Part shown: positions 11,901-26,900 of the stretch, one piece after another | Layout: each line of letters begins with the position of its first letter | Numbering within the stretch: position 1 is the stretch's first letter | Origin: Diphasiastrum complanatum | Taxonomy: Eukaryota; Streptophyta; Lycopodiopsida; Lycopodiales; Lycopodiaceae | Direction: 5' to 3' | Assembly (NCBI GenBank): GCA_029204225.1 | Contig: CM055107.1 | Span: 11,853,068 to 11,917,067, forward strand | DNA length: 64,000 nt | Made by a program: the position numbers and the translations under genes | The notes under the pieces: model-generated | Seen by the model: the letters and a program-made list of their open reading frames with translations, nothing else | The model's database searches: none | What the model was told of the DNA's origin: nothing

Positions 11901-14900
11901 TTCTAGCTAACTGGAGCTTTGATTGTGGCTTGAGTAACATGACTTCAATTGACACTAAGTAGAGAAAATACATGTTTTGGAGTATAAAAGAGGCATTAAA
12001 TTCTAAAAATAGTTTCATTTATTGGATTCTGCATGCAAATGAAGCAAGCAGTTCATTCACACCCTTTTTGTGGTCAAAATTAGAATTTCTTCCATGTTTA
12101 TAATCTTTATCTAACTTGTCTAGCTGTTGAACCTGACTGATTTCAATTTCTTTTGCTTTTGAGGCTGGTAAGGTTAAATAGGGCGTAGGCATTTACAATG
12201 TCAGTTTCAAGTTCAGTGCTGACCAGAACACCACTTGCAGATTTGGATGGTGGAGGTGCCACTTGGCTCCTCATGGCCTTTTTGGTTGATGATTTATCTT
12301 GCATATCATTTGACGTATCAGACGACACAGTAGTAGATGGTGGATTGGCTATAATATTATATTGTTAAGGATTAAGTAGATATGTCCAAGTATTTTAGAC
12401 TGTGTCAGGTTTGATCGATCTAGACTCCATAAACATACTATTCAGATGAAATCACCGAAATATCAATACAAATAATACACAGGATGGATATTTTGCAAGT
12501 ATGAAAATTCAAAGAAAATGTGGAAACTCATGAGTCTCGACTCTCAAGACAAATGAACACTATAAAGAAAAAATATATAAATATATATCGCTCACCTCAT
12601 TTTCAGGAATATTTTTGAATCTTGGTAGCACAAGACGTTCTGCAAATTCAAGATATGATGCAGGGACTGTTTTCACCTCACCATCAGCAAAAGTGAAAGA
12701 TGCAGAATCAGCAACAGTCGAGCTTTGTTGCAAACCTCCATCAGGGCTTACTGTCAAAGTTCATCCACAAATATTTTAACCTTCTTTATCAGCTAAATGT
12801 AAAAGTCTATATTCAAAAAAGTCTGCAAAAGAAGCAGATTGACATTCTATTTCACCTGTTTAACATGCTCGTGTTACCAAGCACTTAAATATAACAAGCT
12901 TGTCATACATGAAAAGCATCCTTTCCTCATCGGTCATTTGTTTGCATGAAAGATTGAGCTAACTACTCAGAGGAAAGTTACAAGTCATGTTTGATTGTTT
13001 CAATATTCAAGCTAAGAAATCATGTAACTGAATGGCAGGATTGGTTAAAAAATTCAAGAGTTGAAAGAACAGATTGAGAATGAAAATCACATGCAGAAAA
13101 GTTTGCAAAGGCAAATAGGGGTAAACCGAAAAGAGTTTGTGAAGGTGGGTAGAAAGATGGAGAAAGTAAGGCAAGTTGTGAACAGAAACAGGGCAGGCCA
13201 CACAATCAAAGCTTCAATATTTTCTCAATCTGCGCAAAGCCCATGCTCATCAATAAAATAGACCATTGAATGAAAATATGATCTCATTCACATTCATGTT
13301 AAAATCAAGATATGGGATTTAGCATCATAGAGCCCTAAGTTGCACCGGAATGCCGTTCCAGAACGCTGTGTTGAGAAAACCTGTAGATTTTTTTTTTGCA
13401 AGATTCACATGTCAGACTCTGAACAGACAAAAGGTCTGATGGAAGTATTCATCAAGTACACTTTGAACCTATTTTTACTTCCTAGAATTGATTTGCTTGT
13501 GTTAGCTTTCTATAGAGCATTTCAGAGGTACGTATGAGATATTTTAGCCAGAGGGAGGCTTGCCACTTAACCCAAAACAACAATAGAGCATCCAAATACA
13601 ACCAAGAGCTTTGACGAGCTTTGAGTGGCTATCAAAAAAATAAGCACCAGGACAAATTCAACTCCAAAGCCACAGGACATTTGATGCATCATGCAACACT
13701 AAATGATTAGGCAAGTAATTGATATTAGAGCTTCACAGCATAAAGCCACTGGCAAGGAAATCCCGATATGGGTAGGCAGTACGGGGCCTGTGATGCTAGC
13801 ACCTTCCATTTGTTAGTTCTAGCAAATTATTCTGCACATGCCCACAGCCCCCAGTACCAACTTAGTTCTCAAGTTCAAATTTACAGGTTTTCTCAACACA
13901 GCATTCCAGAGATCATGTGAGAAATTAGAATGTATATTCCGACCCAGTAAAAGAACAGACCTAAACTGTGTTTGCAATATTTTTTACATTAATTCGTCCC
14001 ACCCCAACACAAAAAAAAATTAAAAAAAAAGCAAACAATTTTTTTTGCAACGTTCCGATCTGGAACGCTCTGGGATCCCGGAACGAGCGTTCTGGGACGC
14101 TCCCGGACGCAGCGTTCCGGAACTCTGCTTCTATGATAGAGCATTCTCTAAATTAGCTACATAATCACTATGGTAGGAGCAAGTTTTTTTCCATTCAACT
14201 CTTGAAAGTAGGACCTTTTGTACCCCCAAATGCATAAATCTAGATTTAGAATGTCCCACTAAAATATGGAAAGAATATTCCAAAATATCGACATGATATT
14301 TTATTGCACTTGGGGCCTCCTTGATTCATATAGACCCAAAAAGTACTAGCTAATTGCATCCCATCCATTGTTGATGTCATGTAATCGCTTGGGCCCAATG
14401 ATCTTAGTTGGCTTTGTTATATTATTTTTGATTTGTTGTCAATCACTGTATTGTGTGATGCTCTATGTGATGTTGTGTTCATAACATAGTATTGAAGACT
14501 CTCTAGCATAGGAGGGTTAGGATCCACATTACATAGTGGCTTATTCTCTTAAAAGATGGACACTTAATTTAATTTTTAAGGAGAAAGCCACAATTTCTTG
14601 GTCTTGGCTCTAGCTTTCTCTATTAGAGTTAGATCTAGTTTTGTTTGCATTTCTGCATTTCTTGTTGGAGAAGAATATGTCAAAGCTTTCTTATTGTAAG
14701 TAGGCACTGTAAAACCAGCTCTACTACTTTTTAAACGTGTTGTTACATTCATACTTCTTTGAGGTTTTTTTGTCAAGAGTTTAACATCAAAAGTTACCAA
14801 AATGAGAACAAGGAACAACAACAATAACATTCTTGAAGGTATGGAAATGAGAGTGGACACAAAAATCAAGTGAAAATATGATATATCTTTATCATCAAAA

Positions 14901-17900
14901 TATTTGCATCTTCGTTAATCAACATACCTTTTTCAATCTCCGTGTCGAATTGGGAGCAAACGAAAAATAGGTTCTTTTGACACAACTTTCCAATCCGTTA
15001 TTAATATACACCCCATGTGAAGATGAAACAATATCATCCCATAGCGTTGACTCAACATCGTGATGAGGAACCTTAGCATAGATTTCTTGCTTCCATAAAA
15101 GTTTTATCTACTTTTCGGAATAATCATCTTTATCAACTTGCTTGATTGTTGATTGAATCCATAGTTGCAGCGAATCACGATTCGCTGGGTCCGCGATTCG
15201 CAAATCGCGATTCTAAACCCAGATTCGCAAAAAAAAAGAAACAAATTTTTTTTTGGAAAAATAGCTTATGGCTGAAATTTTTTTAGGGGATCAATGGTCA
15301 AACCAGCGTTTTGCCTCTCAGAAGTGCAGTAGATGAGGCACAAATAGATCTTATTTTCAGTAGGCTAGTAGCTACCTGGTTGTCATTTGCTCTGGTTTTC
15401 AGTAAATGTTAATCCTACAGTTTGGGCTATCAACGGTATAGATGATGATCACTTTTGCAATCGTTTCACTGGAGATGTGAATGCAATGTGCATACAGTTG
15501 GGGGCATAGATATTGGGCCCTTCTCGGCGCGCATTTGGACCCCATTTTTATCTACGGGGGGGCGGTAGCATTTTTATCTACAGTGTCTATATAGCAGGAA
15601 GTCCTACGGGTTCCGGGGGGCGGTAGTCCCCCGGGAAACAGGGGGTTCGGGGGGCGGTAGCCCCCCGAGAAACAAGGGGTCCGGTGGGGGGTTTGGGGGG
15701 CAACGCCCCCCCGGCCCTGACGGTAAGGCCTCTTCATGATTTGGCCTTCCAACTCCCTGAGTAAAAGCACACTTTTTGGTGTTTCACACCTGAAACAGTC
15801 GACAAACTACACAGTCATAATGCTCTCAATCAGAGCTTTCATCTGATACCCATATTGCCTAAAAAAAAATTTTAACAAAAAAACGATTCTGCGCGATTCT
15901 GGGAAAATCCCAAAACGCGTTTCTGAATCGCGATTCTGAATCTATGATTGAATCAAAGGCAAAGCTTATGTTTTGTTGGTCTATCCCATGATCCGAGTGC
16001 TAATGAAGATCTTAATCAAGAAACTGAGACGCATGCCCATAGATTATTTTCTTTTTCCAAGAATCTTTGTGATACTTTTTTTGCTCACATTGTTTTTGGA
16101 CTTTGTGAAGACAATAATTCAATTGCTTTTTCAAAAATTCCTTGTATTCTTTTGTCATATTTTTCCAAACCTACGTTCTAATCAGCAAGTCTTGATGGCA
16201 ATGCAATAAAATTTCCCTCAACCTTTCATACAGTTGTGCACTTTGAACAACATTGACACTTGCACCCTAACTACATGTTTGTTTATTTGACGATTTGGAT
16301 GATACACGAACCACTATCCTCTTCTTTTCTTCCTCTTGTTTTGTATAATTGTTAGCATTTTCCAGCATCCTCCAATTTCATCTCTCATTCTTTCTCCATT
16401 CCATCTCCTTTGAATCAATATTGTAGCTTTGTCAATTAATTTGCCCTTGAAACAACTAAGTCATATTATCCCATTGTCTAGGTTGACTTGTCAAACATGC
16501 ATTAATAGCATGTTCATAAAAGTTATGATCCATAAGAACTCTTTATTCCTTGAGAATGAGATGAAAGTTGTTGCAAAACTTCATCAATAGAAACTGCTTT
16601 CCGTCTTGATGATCTTGCTGATTCACTAGTCTTGTAGGAGTATTAATAGATTGGTTTGCATATGAGTGTTCCTTTGTAAGGAGAGTTTTGGTATGGTGTC
16701 CACCCTTCCTCACAACATTGGTAGGGACTAATGGACAATGCAGCATTTGAACATGATTCAAGAGTGATGCAACACAAAATTGAAATTTTAGTAAGGGCTT
16801 GATTGTTGGATTGACAAATATTTGTTCATACTGTAGTGCATATTGCATCATATTGTTCAATGTTGAAAATGGAGTGAGTGTTCCTTTTTTTTGTAGCTCA
16901 AAAGGTCACATGTGATTGGAAAAAGGTTGAGATGACTAAAATGAGTCATTAAGGACCAACTGGTCACAAACAAGGTAGCTTGTCGAGCAAGTAATTTATT
17001 TGGGAACTTAAGGGAATAAAAAATACACTAAACTTTCAAAATGAAGGCCACAAGCAATTAAGAAGAAAACCTTCCCTTCAAAACTTCAAAAAAAACATAT
17101 AAGCAAAAATTGAAAGAAATGGAAGATAACTCAAACAGTATTGATCCAAATTGGAGTGGATCACTAGCATGCAATGCCCTTTATATCTGATTGCTGTAAC
17201 AACAGTTGAACACAAAATAAATAAGAATGTATATTGATTTGATCAAAAACAAGCTTAAAATGTCTAGTAATGCCATTTTTTTATCATAGCTTGATCATTT
17301 CTTGGTCAATCCAAAAAAAAGGTATATTTCCAAAAAGATAGAAGCTTATCTACAAGTCTAGCACGCTAGATCAATGAAATCAACCCTAATGTTAAGTAAA
17401 ACATCACATCAGACATGGCTAACCACTGTCCCATAGTAGTATCCTAACAACTAAAGAAGTAGCACATTGTCAAGAACTTAGACAACAAAGTCATCCTTCA
17501 CAGAAAATTCACAAAGAAGGGCTGCAAGGAGCAAGAAGGATACCAGCAATACATCTTTCTCTCTTTATTCATTAATCTATCTTTCTCTATCCCAGAAAAA
17601 GGGATAGCTTACATGCCAGATTGGTAGCTCTTAACCATAGCCTGCTATGATACCATGTCAAAGATCAAACGCACACCATTGCATTCAATCATTAAAGAGA
17701 GGGAATAGAGAACACACGATGAGGATGAGAGAGGGATGATACTATGAGCTGTTGGGAGTTAGTTGCCTAGTCTGAGTCAGGCCCCTACCATAATTTCCAG
17801 TTGATTCAAATCCATTCGCATAGCTACAAGTGGCAATTCTTGGGACTATACCCTTATCCCTGTTATACGAACTCTAAACTTGGAATGGTGGGTTGACCCA

Positions 17901-20900
17901 GGCTCCCCTGTGATTGCGTTAATCGAAGGATAAAGATATTAATTTTCAAAGGTTTACAGGCACCTCCCAAAGGATATTGGAGTACAATGTTGAAAATTGA
18001 TCAATTTATAAGTAGATCATTCAACAAAATTGTAAAGATTAGGTAAAACTAAGATTTGAATAAACTTCAGAGGTCATACCTTTCAAAGTGCCACCTTCAG
18101 TGTTCAACCTAATGTCATGGTCCAGAAGAAGCTGGTTTAACATTTCAATCTTTCGAAGTTTTGATAAACGATGAACAGACACAGTCAAATGATTCAAAGT
18201 GTAGCCATTTACCAAAGTCCAAGCGGCATACTCGGATTCACTGACCATAAGAAATCACATAAGTTGCATGTAAGAAACAGAATTTCATCATCAAGAAGAC
18301 CTTACATAGTAAAATGCAATGATAAAACAGCTGTCTAGGCTAGATGATCCTCTTCCACATAATATGGCATCGAAGAAAAACTGCAATGTGAAGATAAATT
18401 TGATGCTGAACTATAGATGGAACTTTTCCTGTGTGCTTACAACTGATTTCTAGAATATATAAGTAAAGTTACACAGACATTGAGGGCCTCAAAATTACAA
18501 TGTCCAATACCATTTCCTTTCCTTGTCTAACATTTTGTATGCCAAAATGTCCCAGCAAGAGTCCCATTTGGTTGCTTATCAGGTAAAATCCACTAGTAAC
18601 GGCATCAGATGCAAAAACTAATTCAAGCATAATTAACTGATTTGCAATGCTTCTAAAAGAGACAAGATCAAGATACATGTGCTTGCTGGTTCTTTCAAGG
18701 AGCAATCACTAGTGAAACTGACAGGTGAAAAACATTATACTTAAGGACAAATAAAATGTCCAACTACTCTAGGGTCTAGACTGTTAATAGCAAAGATATT
18801 GATCTGTATTTTCTAGTATCTCAGTGACAACACAATTTTGACACATCAGCTTCATAAAAATTTCAAATCCTTGAGCTTGAGATATAACGGCCTTTATGCT
18901 TCAACATATTAGACAGAGCAAAAGGAGAAGAGGTTTGTAAATGCAAGATGCGAGTTGTCAATTCCCTATGACCAGGCTACAAGTGTATCGAGTTAAAACT
19001 TGTACAAGCGAGAAAATAACAAAGAGGCTCCATTGCTGACTCACTCAGGTTAACAATTTGGTCATGGTCCTCTTTCTAAGAACTTACCTTTTATAACGAT
19101 ATTATTCTAGCATGAATTCTGTGAGCAGAGCACCACTTCCATAAATTATACTGATGGCTGCTCTCTTGATTGCATATCTTATGATCCTGGTGGAGCAGAT
19201 TGCATATTTACCAAGACTAATTTGCCTTTTCATTTACTCACGGGTCTAATATCGATTTGAGTCTTTGAGATGATTAGCTTTAAAACAGATACTTGGCTTT
19301 TTCTATGATTAACAGAAAATGCCTTTTCCTTTATGTTCAACCCCATGACAGCATCATCCCAAGTGTATAAGCAGGCACAGAACATAATGTCTAGCACAAA
19401 TTGTTGCTAAGTTTCTGAGTTATTGAGCACGAATGCTTCCATTAAAGCTTCTGGGAGCTTCATAAAATGCACCAAAAAAAAGAGCAAGGTCATAAACATT
19501 ACTACTAGCAAATTAGCAGGTGAAAATTTTCGTTATGCGGCGAAGTAACTGAGAACCTGTTGAGGAAGCTATAACAGGCTGTCCATCTCTAAACTAAACC
19601 AGAGTTGGCAAATAACTGACACGCCATTCCCATCTAATAAAACATTCTCAGATAATAGGTTCAGGAGCTTCTGTCAACATAGCAAACATGGATACTTATG
19701 AACTGACTCACTAACCTGGCTAACTGCTGGTATTCTGCAAAATGAGGAGTCGGCCAAGGAAGTGAGTTCAGAACGCCAGCCAATACAGGGTATTTAATAG
19801 CAGGGGCTGCATTCCCGGTGTACTTTTTTATTATTTCCTGCAGTTCAGCAGTCACCCATTAAAAGGGACACAGTAAAAACTTTCATAGCACGGGTGCTAT
19901 TGTTCTTTCTACTTTATTGCCATTCTAAATGACCAACAGTCAAGCACGTGTTTGAACTTTTGAATACTTTAGATAATATTGATGTAGCCTAGTTTTTGGA
20001 ATTTGAAGACAGACTAACTTGAAGAAGGTGAAGCAATGATACCCGTTCATAACATTTTTGGATAGGACCGAGAATGGAACCGTTTCTAAGGAACAGCAGT
20101 TCCATTCCTTAGTAAAGGATTTTTTGTTTTTGTACAGTTCCGCTCCTATACGGATCCATTCGACGATACCAAGGACTATTACATGTCAGAAATAGAAACC
20201 CGCACCTTTATGTCAAGTTTCTATGGTCTACTGTCAAGTTTAATGCTAAGCTTAGACTCTACCAATGTTGTATACCCATGGGGGGCTTTATTGTTGATTC
20301 ACCTTGTAAGGTTATGGGGGCCATGCGAAAAATGGCCTTTAGAGTCCATAGGAGTTTGACACTTCATATTCACTCTTATGAGGAGTTACATTTGTAAGCT
20401 ATTCAATTTCATAGGCTGCTGGTGTTTGGCTCTCCATTCTTGAGGCTTCACATCTACCATGTCCCATCTATTTGTATCTCTCCACATTAGGAGAACAGTG
20501 TGGGATTTATTTGTTCGATTTTGGCTTCCTCTTTCTTGAAAATTGTTGTTCTATGGCTGTCCACTATTTTCCAGATTTGAAAGTGTTCTTGATTGTTAGC
20601 ATCTTAGATTCAAACTAATAGCATTTGAAATCACCTACATTCGGTATCAAAGCAACTAAGATCCAATCTTCTCCAAACTTTGCATTTTTCAGGCTTCCGA
20701 CATAGCAGTGGCATTTCTGAGCACATTTGGAGCACCATTGGGGTTGTTCTCTTTCACCAGTTCTTTTTGGATTGTACATTGATGAGCATGTCATGCCAAA
20801 TCCAAGCAATTAGCAATAACAACGAAATTAGAGCTAGTAGCAAGAAAAGTACAAACCATTCAAGATAGCATGAGCCCAAGAAGCTAAAAACAAGAAAATC

Positions 20901-23900
20901 TCCATGGAATTACATTAGGCATGAAAGAATGAGTACATAGCAATGAATAGAGCATGGATTCATGTAGATAAGGCACATGAGACCTAGCAATGGAAAATCC
21001 CAAAGCTCACATTCACAAGAGGAAGCTTAGAGCTCTCTCATTGCAAATGAGCCAAAAGATTCAAATATTGATGTCTCTTGCCTACTTATAGACAAAGCCC
21101 TTAACTTAACATAACTATCTTGAGGGATAGTTACCCTTGTAAAGCCTTATTAAATGTATTTGGGCCCTTGTTGGCCTATTATCCGATGGTTGCGCGTCTC
21201 CGTTCCACATGTTTTCTTGAGGCTCTTCCTGCTGAGCTTTGCGATTCTGGTCTCTTCGTTCTACAAGGGATTTCATGGTTGCTTCGTATCGCCAAGCTTA
21301 TCGTTCTTCTCCCAGTTCGACTTGCAAGGTTTATTCCTTGGTACTAGTTATCATTTTTCTTGATGCTGCTGATAGTTGTCCTTGGTTCCTTTGTTTCCCT
21401 TGGGCCTTACCCCTATTTGCCGCACCCGTTCCTGTTTCGGTTGCCCTTTATTATGGTGCATTCCTGGTAATACACTAATCTCTAGAAGGTTCCACTAAGG
21501 GCCTCTAGATAGTATATATAGGGCTTTCATTTAGTCATTAGGAATCTGATTGTAATCTCTTTATGTCCTCTAACAGGTATTGCTTGGGCTCTTCGTGGGA
21601 GATCTCTTGTATGCTTCTACTAATGCTTGCAGGGCTTTAGCCATTGTTCTTCATTTAATACCAATATCTGTGAATATGTTCATAACACATGCTGAAACAG
21701 AAATTCAGCAAGTTATGGAGATGCTCTCTCTCTCTAGAGGCCGCAAAAGGAGCAGAAGACAAATCTGGTTTCAGATTTTGCCTATAAGGTCTTTTCTAAT
21801 CTTTTTTGTGTGCTTTCTAGGAAGATTTTTACATATACTTCATGTCTGAAAAGGGAGAATTATATTTCCCTTGGTGAAAGTTCCAAATTAGATGGTAAAA
21901 ATTACATGGTTTAGAAATTTTAATTCAAGAAAATTTTGGTTATGTTAGATCTATAGGATTTCACAATAGGAGAAGAAAAATCTCCTCCTCCTCCTCCTGA
22001 AAATGATACATCTGATGAGGAGGATGCAACTTTCAAGAGGAAACTCGTTGATCAAAAACAATCCATGGACTGTCACTAAGTTGCTTGCAGGCAGAAAGAT
22101 TATAGACTGCAAATGGATCTTTAAGATCAAATATAAGGCAGATGGTAGCATCGACAAAAGGAAGGCTCAACTGGTGGCTAGGAATTTTCACATATTCCCA
22201 ATATTGACTACTTCGAACATTCAGCCCAGTAGTCAAGCACTCCTCTATCAGATTACTGCTATCATTTGTTGTTGCAGCCAACCTTGAGGTACATCATTTA
22301 GATGTACAAATAGCATCCCTCAATGGAGTTATGGCCTGAAACAATCTTCGAAAGCGTGGTTTCATAGAATCAACTCATTCCTTATCGAAAAAGGATTCGA
22401 ACCAAGCTCTACAGACTGCAAGCTCTACAGACTGCAATGTCTATCAAGAATGGATGACTACCTACTTTTCCGACGTTTCACTAAGAGTAAGGCTGATCCC
22501 AACCTTTATATAATAAAGAGGGCGAAATCCTTATTAACACTCTATATTGATGATATGATAATCACAGGAAGTAATCCTAAGCAAATCGTCAAAGTTAAGA
22601 AGACTTTATCTCAAGAATATTATAGATCATCTCGACCACCTCAAGTGTGTCATTATAATTTGATTATAAACAATTTTTGAATCCAGTTTGTGGTATGATT
22701 TGCATGCATTTGAGTTGTATTGTATTTAATCAAATTACAAATTATGCTTTATTGATAGTGGCTCGTAAATGTACAGGTTCCAGGGGCCCAAGCAGACGCC
22801 CATACATGGACTTGATCCCTCTAGGGCTCCAGCCCAGCTAGTGTTTCCACCCAGCTCAGAATCAACCTTTTCAAAGGATGAATCAACATGAATCGTGGTT
22901 CTGAACCGGGTCCCTTCCAAAAGAATAGGCAACTTTTGTTTTTTTGGCATTTTTTAGATATAATACTAATAAATATAAAATTTAATATGTATAATGTGTC
23001 TAAAATCTTATAGATGTTAGATTTGCTATTGCAAACATATATTTCAAACATGCATCCACTGTACCCACAACATCCATCAAGGCCACCACTAGAACCGGCC
23101 ACCCAACAAGGGTAGGGGCAAGGGCAGAGGCAGGGGTAGGAGCAGATCTAGATCACAGCCAGTTGCGCACTTTGACAACACCATATCCAAGGGCTCCATA
23201 CGCCTATCCGACGATGAGCCCTCGACATCCAATAGGTCTAGCTATAGCCCTGAGCATGTCGAGGACATTGCCTGAGGCTCAGATGACATTGTTGTATTGG
23301 CCGATGGCCTTTTATTTGACACTAACAAAGATGTTTTGCATTTCTATCTACAACATTTGTTGAGATACAATTTTTTCTTCCTTTATCTGAAATCATTCTT
23401 CCATTATCTAAATACATCATACCATAGGTCCAGTAGTTTCATAAAAAGGTCACGTAAATAGTTTATATTAGACATGATATTGTTTCTAAGGTTTACCTTA
23501 TGACATCACTGACTTCTCAATATAAATTTGTGAAATTGGATATATTCTATTTTCGCAAATAGATATATATTAGACATGATATTATTTCAAAAATGTACAA
23601 ATCAAGGTGTTGGATTCTATGACCTCTTATTTCATGTTGTTTGATGTTGATACAGTTTGCTTATAACTTTTTCGTTTTGGAGCATTTTGGGATACATCAT
23701 TTTGGTTGAAAATGACAATGTTTTATAAGCTTTCTTTATGTTTTGTATCCCTAAATTATCTTGGGCATAATAAAGCATGGTCTACATGATATTATGTACC
23801 ACCTTGTCCTGAGAAAATTGTGGTTGTTCTAATATGCCTATGACTTATGAAGGTCCAAGAGGCTGTTCCTAAATATCTAATCATGTTCCCATTCCTAACA

Positions 23901-26900
23901 AATCCCGAGTTCATGCGTAAAAAAAAGGTTTAGGGCTCCTATTAAAACCTAAGTTCCTAAGTCCATGGGTGAAAATAAAAGGGCTTCTATTCATGTTGAA
24001 CCTAAGTTCCTAGGACTTCCTGTTCCTATTCCTAAGTTCATGTTCTTGTTCCTTGTCCTAAGTTCCTAGGGCATCATGTTCCTATTCCTTCCTATTCTTG
24101 TTCCCAAGCCTAAGTTCCATTCCTGTTCCTGTTCTTGTTCTTGTTCCCAAACAACTTGCAAACATGAACATCAAAATCTAATCATTTTTTTGAACGAATT
24201 TACCCAAAAGAAAGTTATTTTCAAATAATAGGTTTCTTTTTTTTGCTTTTTTTTAGAAACTGTTCCTACGGTACCTTAGGAACGGTACAGATCCATTCCT
24301 AGGAAATGATTCGGTACAGTTCTTGAGAACTATGAGGTGAAGTATTTGAACTTGCTAAAAAAACATTTGAAAATAGAATTTGCAAGTTTGACTCAAAGCA
24401 CTCATTCAATGATATTATCAGAAGACTACATTAATGTGATACAATATTATGGTATATGTACCTGAGCTCTAACACTGAGCTCTTCTACAAGAATTTCTGA
24501 CACAAATATTCTAGGCAATGGGCCATCAACTCCGTTTCCTGCAACATCAAGAAATTGCTCAGGTGGGGAGTACCAGAAGGCTCTCAACTTCTTTCCAGGA
24601 AAAAAGAGTTGTTCTCGCTTTCTGTATCCAAAATCCATGAAGAAATCAGCTATAGAATCAATCCCGCATCCATCTACCTGTTGCAGTATGTCAGCAATAG
24701 AAACTAACGTGAGGAAAGCAAATGGCCTCCTTGCTGTGATTGGAGACAAGCTTCTTGCATCTATGCATTATTTCAATCAAAAATCGACTATAACATTGTA
24801 ATGGCTATCACAAGTTTGACAAGCGAAAAAAGAAAGCGAGTAGCAAGGTTTTTGTGAGTTAGATTTTATATTATCAATATGTACAAGGTACTTGAAATTT
24901 CAAAGCGTGCGTACCCCAAATGTGCGAAATGCAACATGGTCGTAAGTGACAGGGCTCCCATCATGAGCACTTATGAGATTCAAAGCAGCCACAACTAAAG
25001 AATTTTTTTCAAGGTAAGGCTTAACCCAAGCTCCTAAAGTTTTCCTTAGAAGGACCCATTGTCTCTGCACAAAAATTGACACAAGCTTAAGGCACTACAT
25101 TTATAAAATGAGTAGATGATCATCATAGCTTACATTGAATAGTTCAAAGACAACGAAAGAGAACCAACTGTAAAATAATGTTAGCAAGTGATGACCGCCA
25201 AGGGCAAAATCTAATTTTCTTTTAAATACCATGTCACAGACACTTTTTCTACATCGGCCAATCTACAAAAGATTAATGATGAAGAGACTTGGTGTAAAGA
25301 AATTGTAATGTCTATTCAAAATTAAGTCCGGAGCACGTAAGTAGACCTCCCAGTGAGGGGGAGCTCAATCTATTGTGCTCCATCTATTGCAATTTGCAGC
25401 TAAGCCCAAACAACTATAGCTAACACTATGTAAAGTAGACCATAACATATTACACACAAGACAAGATAGTGGTTAAAGGCGATTGAACGTTGAAAGCGAC
25501 TAAAGTTCAACAAAAATGATGGATATCCCACAATTTAATGCATGACAAGTCTATTTATACATCCTATTTTATAATTGAAAAAATGACTAGCTTAACAAAG
25601 AATAATCACCAGATTGCAAGATTGAAAACTTGAATTTTGGTCATCACACAACACAATGTGAAAGGAGATTGGAGATACTTAGATTGTCTCAAGGTAGTGC
25701 AAGTTTTCAATTGCTTCCATGCCTATTCTAGGTGGCTTCGATTATTCAAACAACTACCTCATTGCATAGTTGCGCGAACGTAAACTTTAGTTTCTTTTTG
25801 CAATTTTTGTTTGTAAAAAAACGCATCGATTCTTTGTTTTTTTTACAGCGATTCGTGAATCGTCCATGCAACTATGCCTCATTTTGAGATAATAAGTTTC
25901 AAAGTAAACCTCCAAATTTTATAAAACACCAACTACGAACTAGTTCAAGTTAGATGTTACAAAAGTTCAAGCTCCTAGGAACTTGATACAAGGGATGATT
26001 AATATAATACTTCAACTTTAGGCTGTTCCTAACTTGAAACGTTGGAAACTATCACATGGAAGTGAGGTCAAAGAAAAGGGGATGCACTGTTTGGAAAAGA
26101 AACAAAAAGGGGAAGAGTGGATGCCAACGATCAAGGGGTCAAGATATAAAAGCTTGATGGAATCCTAATCGACCATCAAGAGCAGGCCCAATTGGCTATG
26201 GAAAAGACACATTGTGGCGTACATTTGCAACAAATGCCTAGTGTTATGAAGCCGGCTTGGAAGTCTTCAAAATGCTCCCAAAAGACTAGATGACACTCCC
26301 CAAAGTCCCAGAGCGAGTCCCATCTCCTACCCCTTGCTAGCTCTCATCTTGGCTATTCACATGTGCACTACCATCCACCTTCTCCTAGGTAGATAGAATG
26401 AATGGTCACTAAGATCTCCTCCCCTTCTATACTAACAAGGTAGGAGTCTCACATATCTCTGATCACGAGAAGTGGCATACATGTGGTCCATGAGTCACTA
26501 GTCAAGTCAACAAGCCCCAATTCAACGTTCGGTTTCAAGTAAGGTGTGGGACCCAAGGGGTTGGGTCCAAAACGTTCTCCCCCCATAAAAGACTTTTCTT
26601 CGAAGGAAGGAAATATGGGAATCTAACCCTAATGTCTTGCTCCTTTTCCCAAGTGTCATCATCGTCAAAACTGCCTTTCCAACAAACCAAGTACTCAGTC
26701 ACCTCCCAGTTTCTGCGTCCACATTAACGTATGTCAACCATGGCTTGTGGCCCCAAAGGTACAAAGGTTGACAGATCCTCTAATTGAACAAGCTCATCTT
26801 CCTGAATCAAACCATCCTTCCCACCAAGTCATTTCTTTAAACAGCTAACATGAAAAATTGGGTGAGCTCCCTGAATCAAAAGAAGCCTAGGAAGCACTTG

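Noticed and set aside
12143-12349. Exon-like ORF as an extra or terminal exon of the FLO7-like gene
   Set aside because: Splicing from exon 6 into its acceptor puts it out of frame with an early stop, and exon 7 at 2844-2936 supplies the conserved C-terminus in frame.
18469-18705. 78-residue minus-strand ORF between exons 4 and 5
   Set aside because: Not part of any DUF1338 protein, no splice context needed, no family resemblance.
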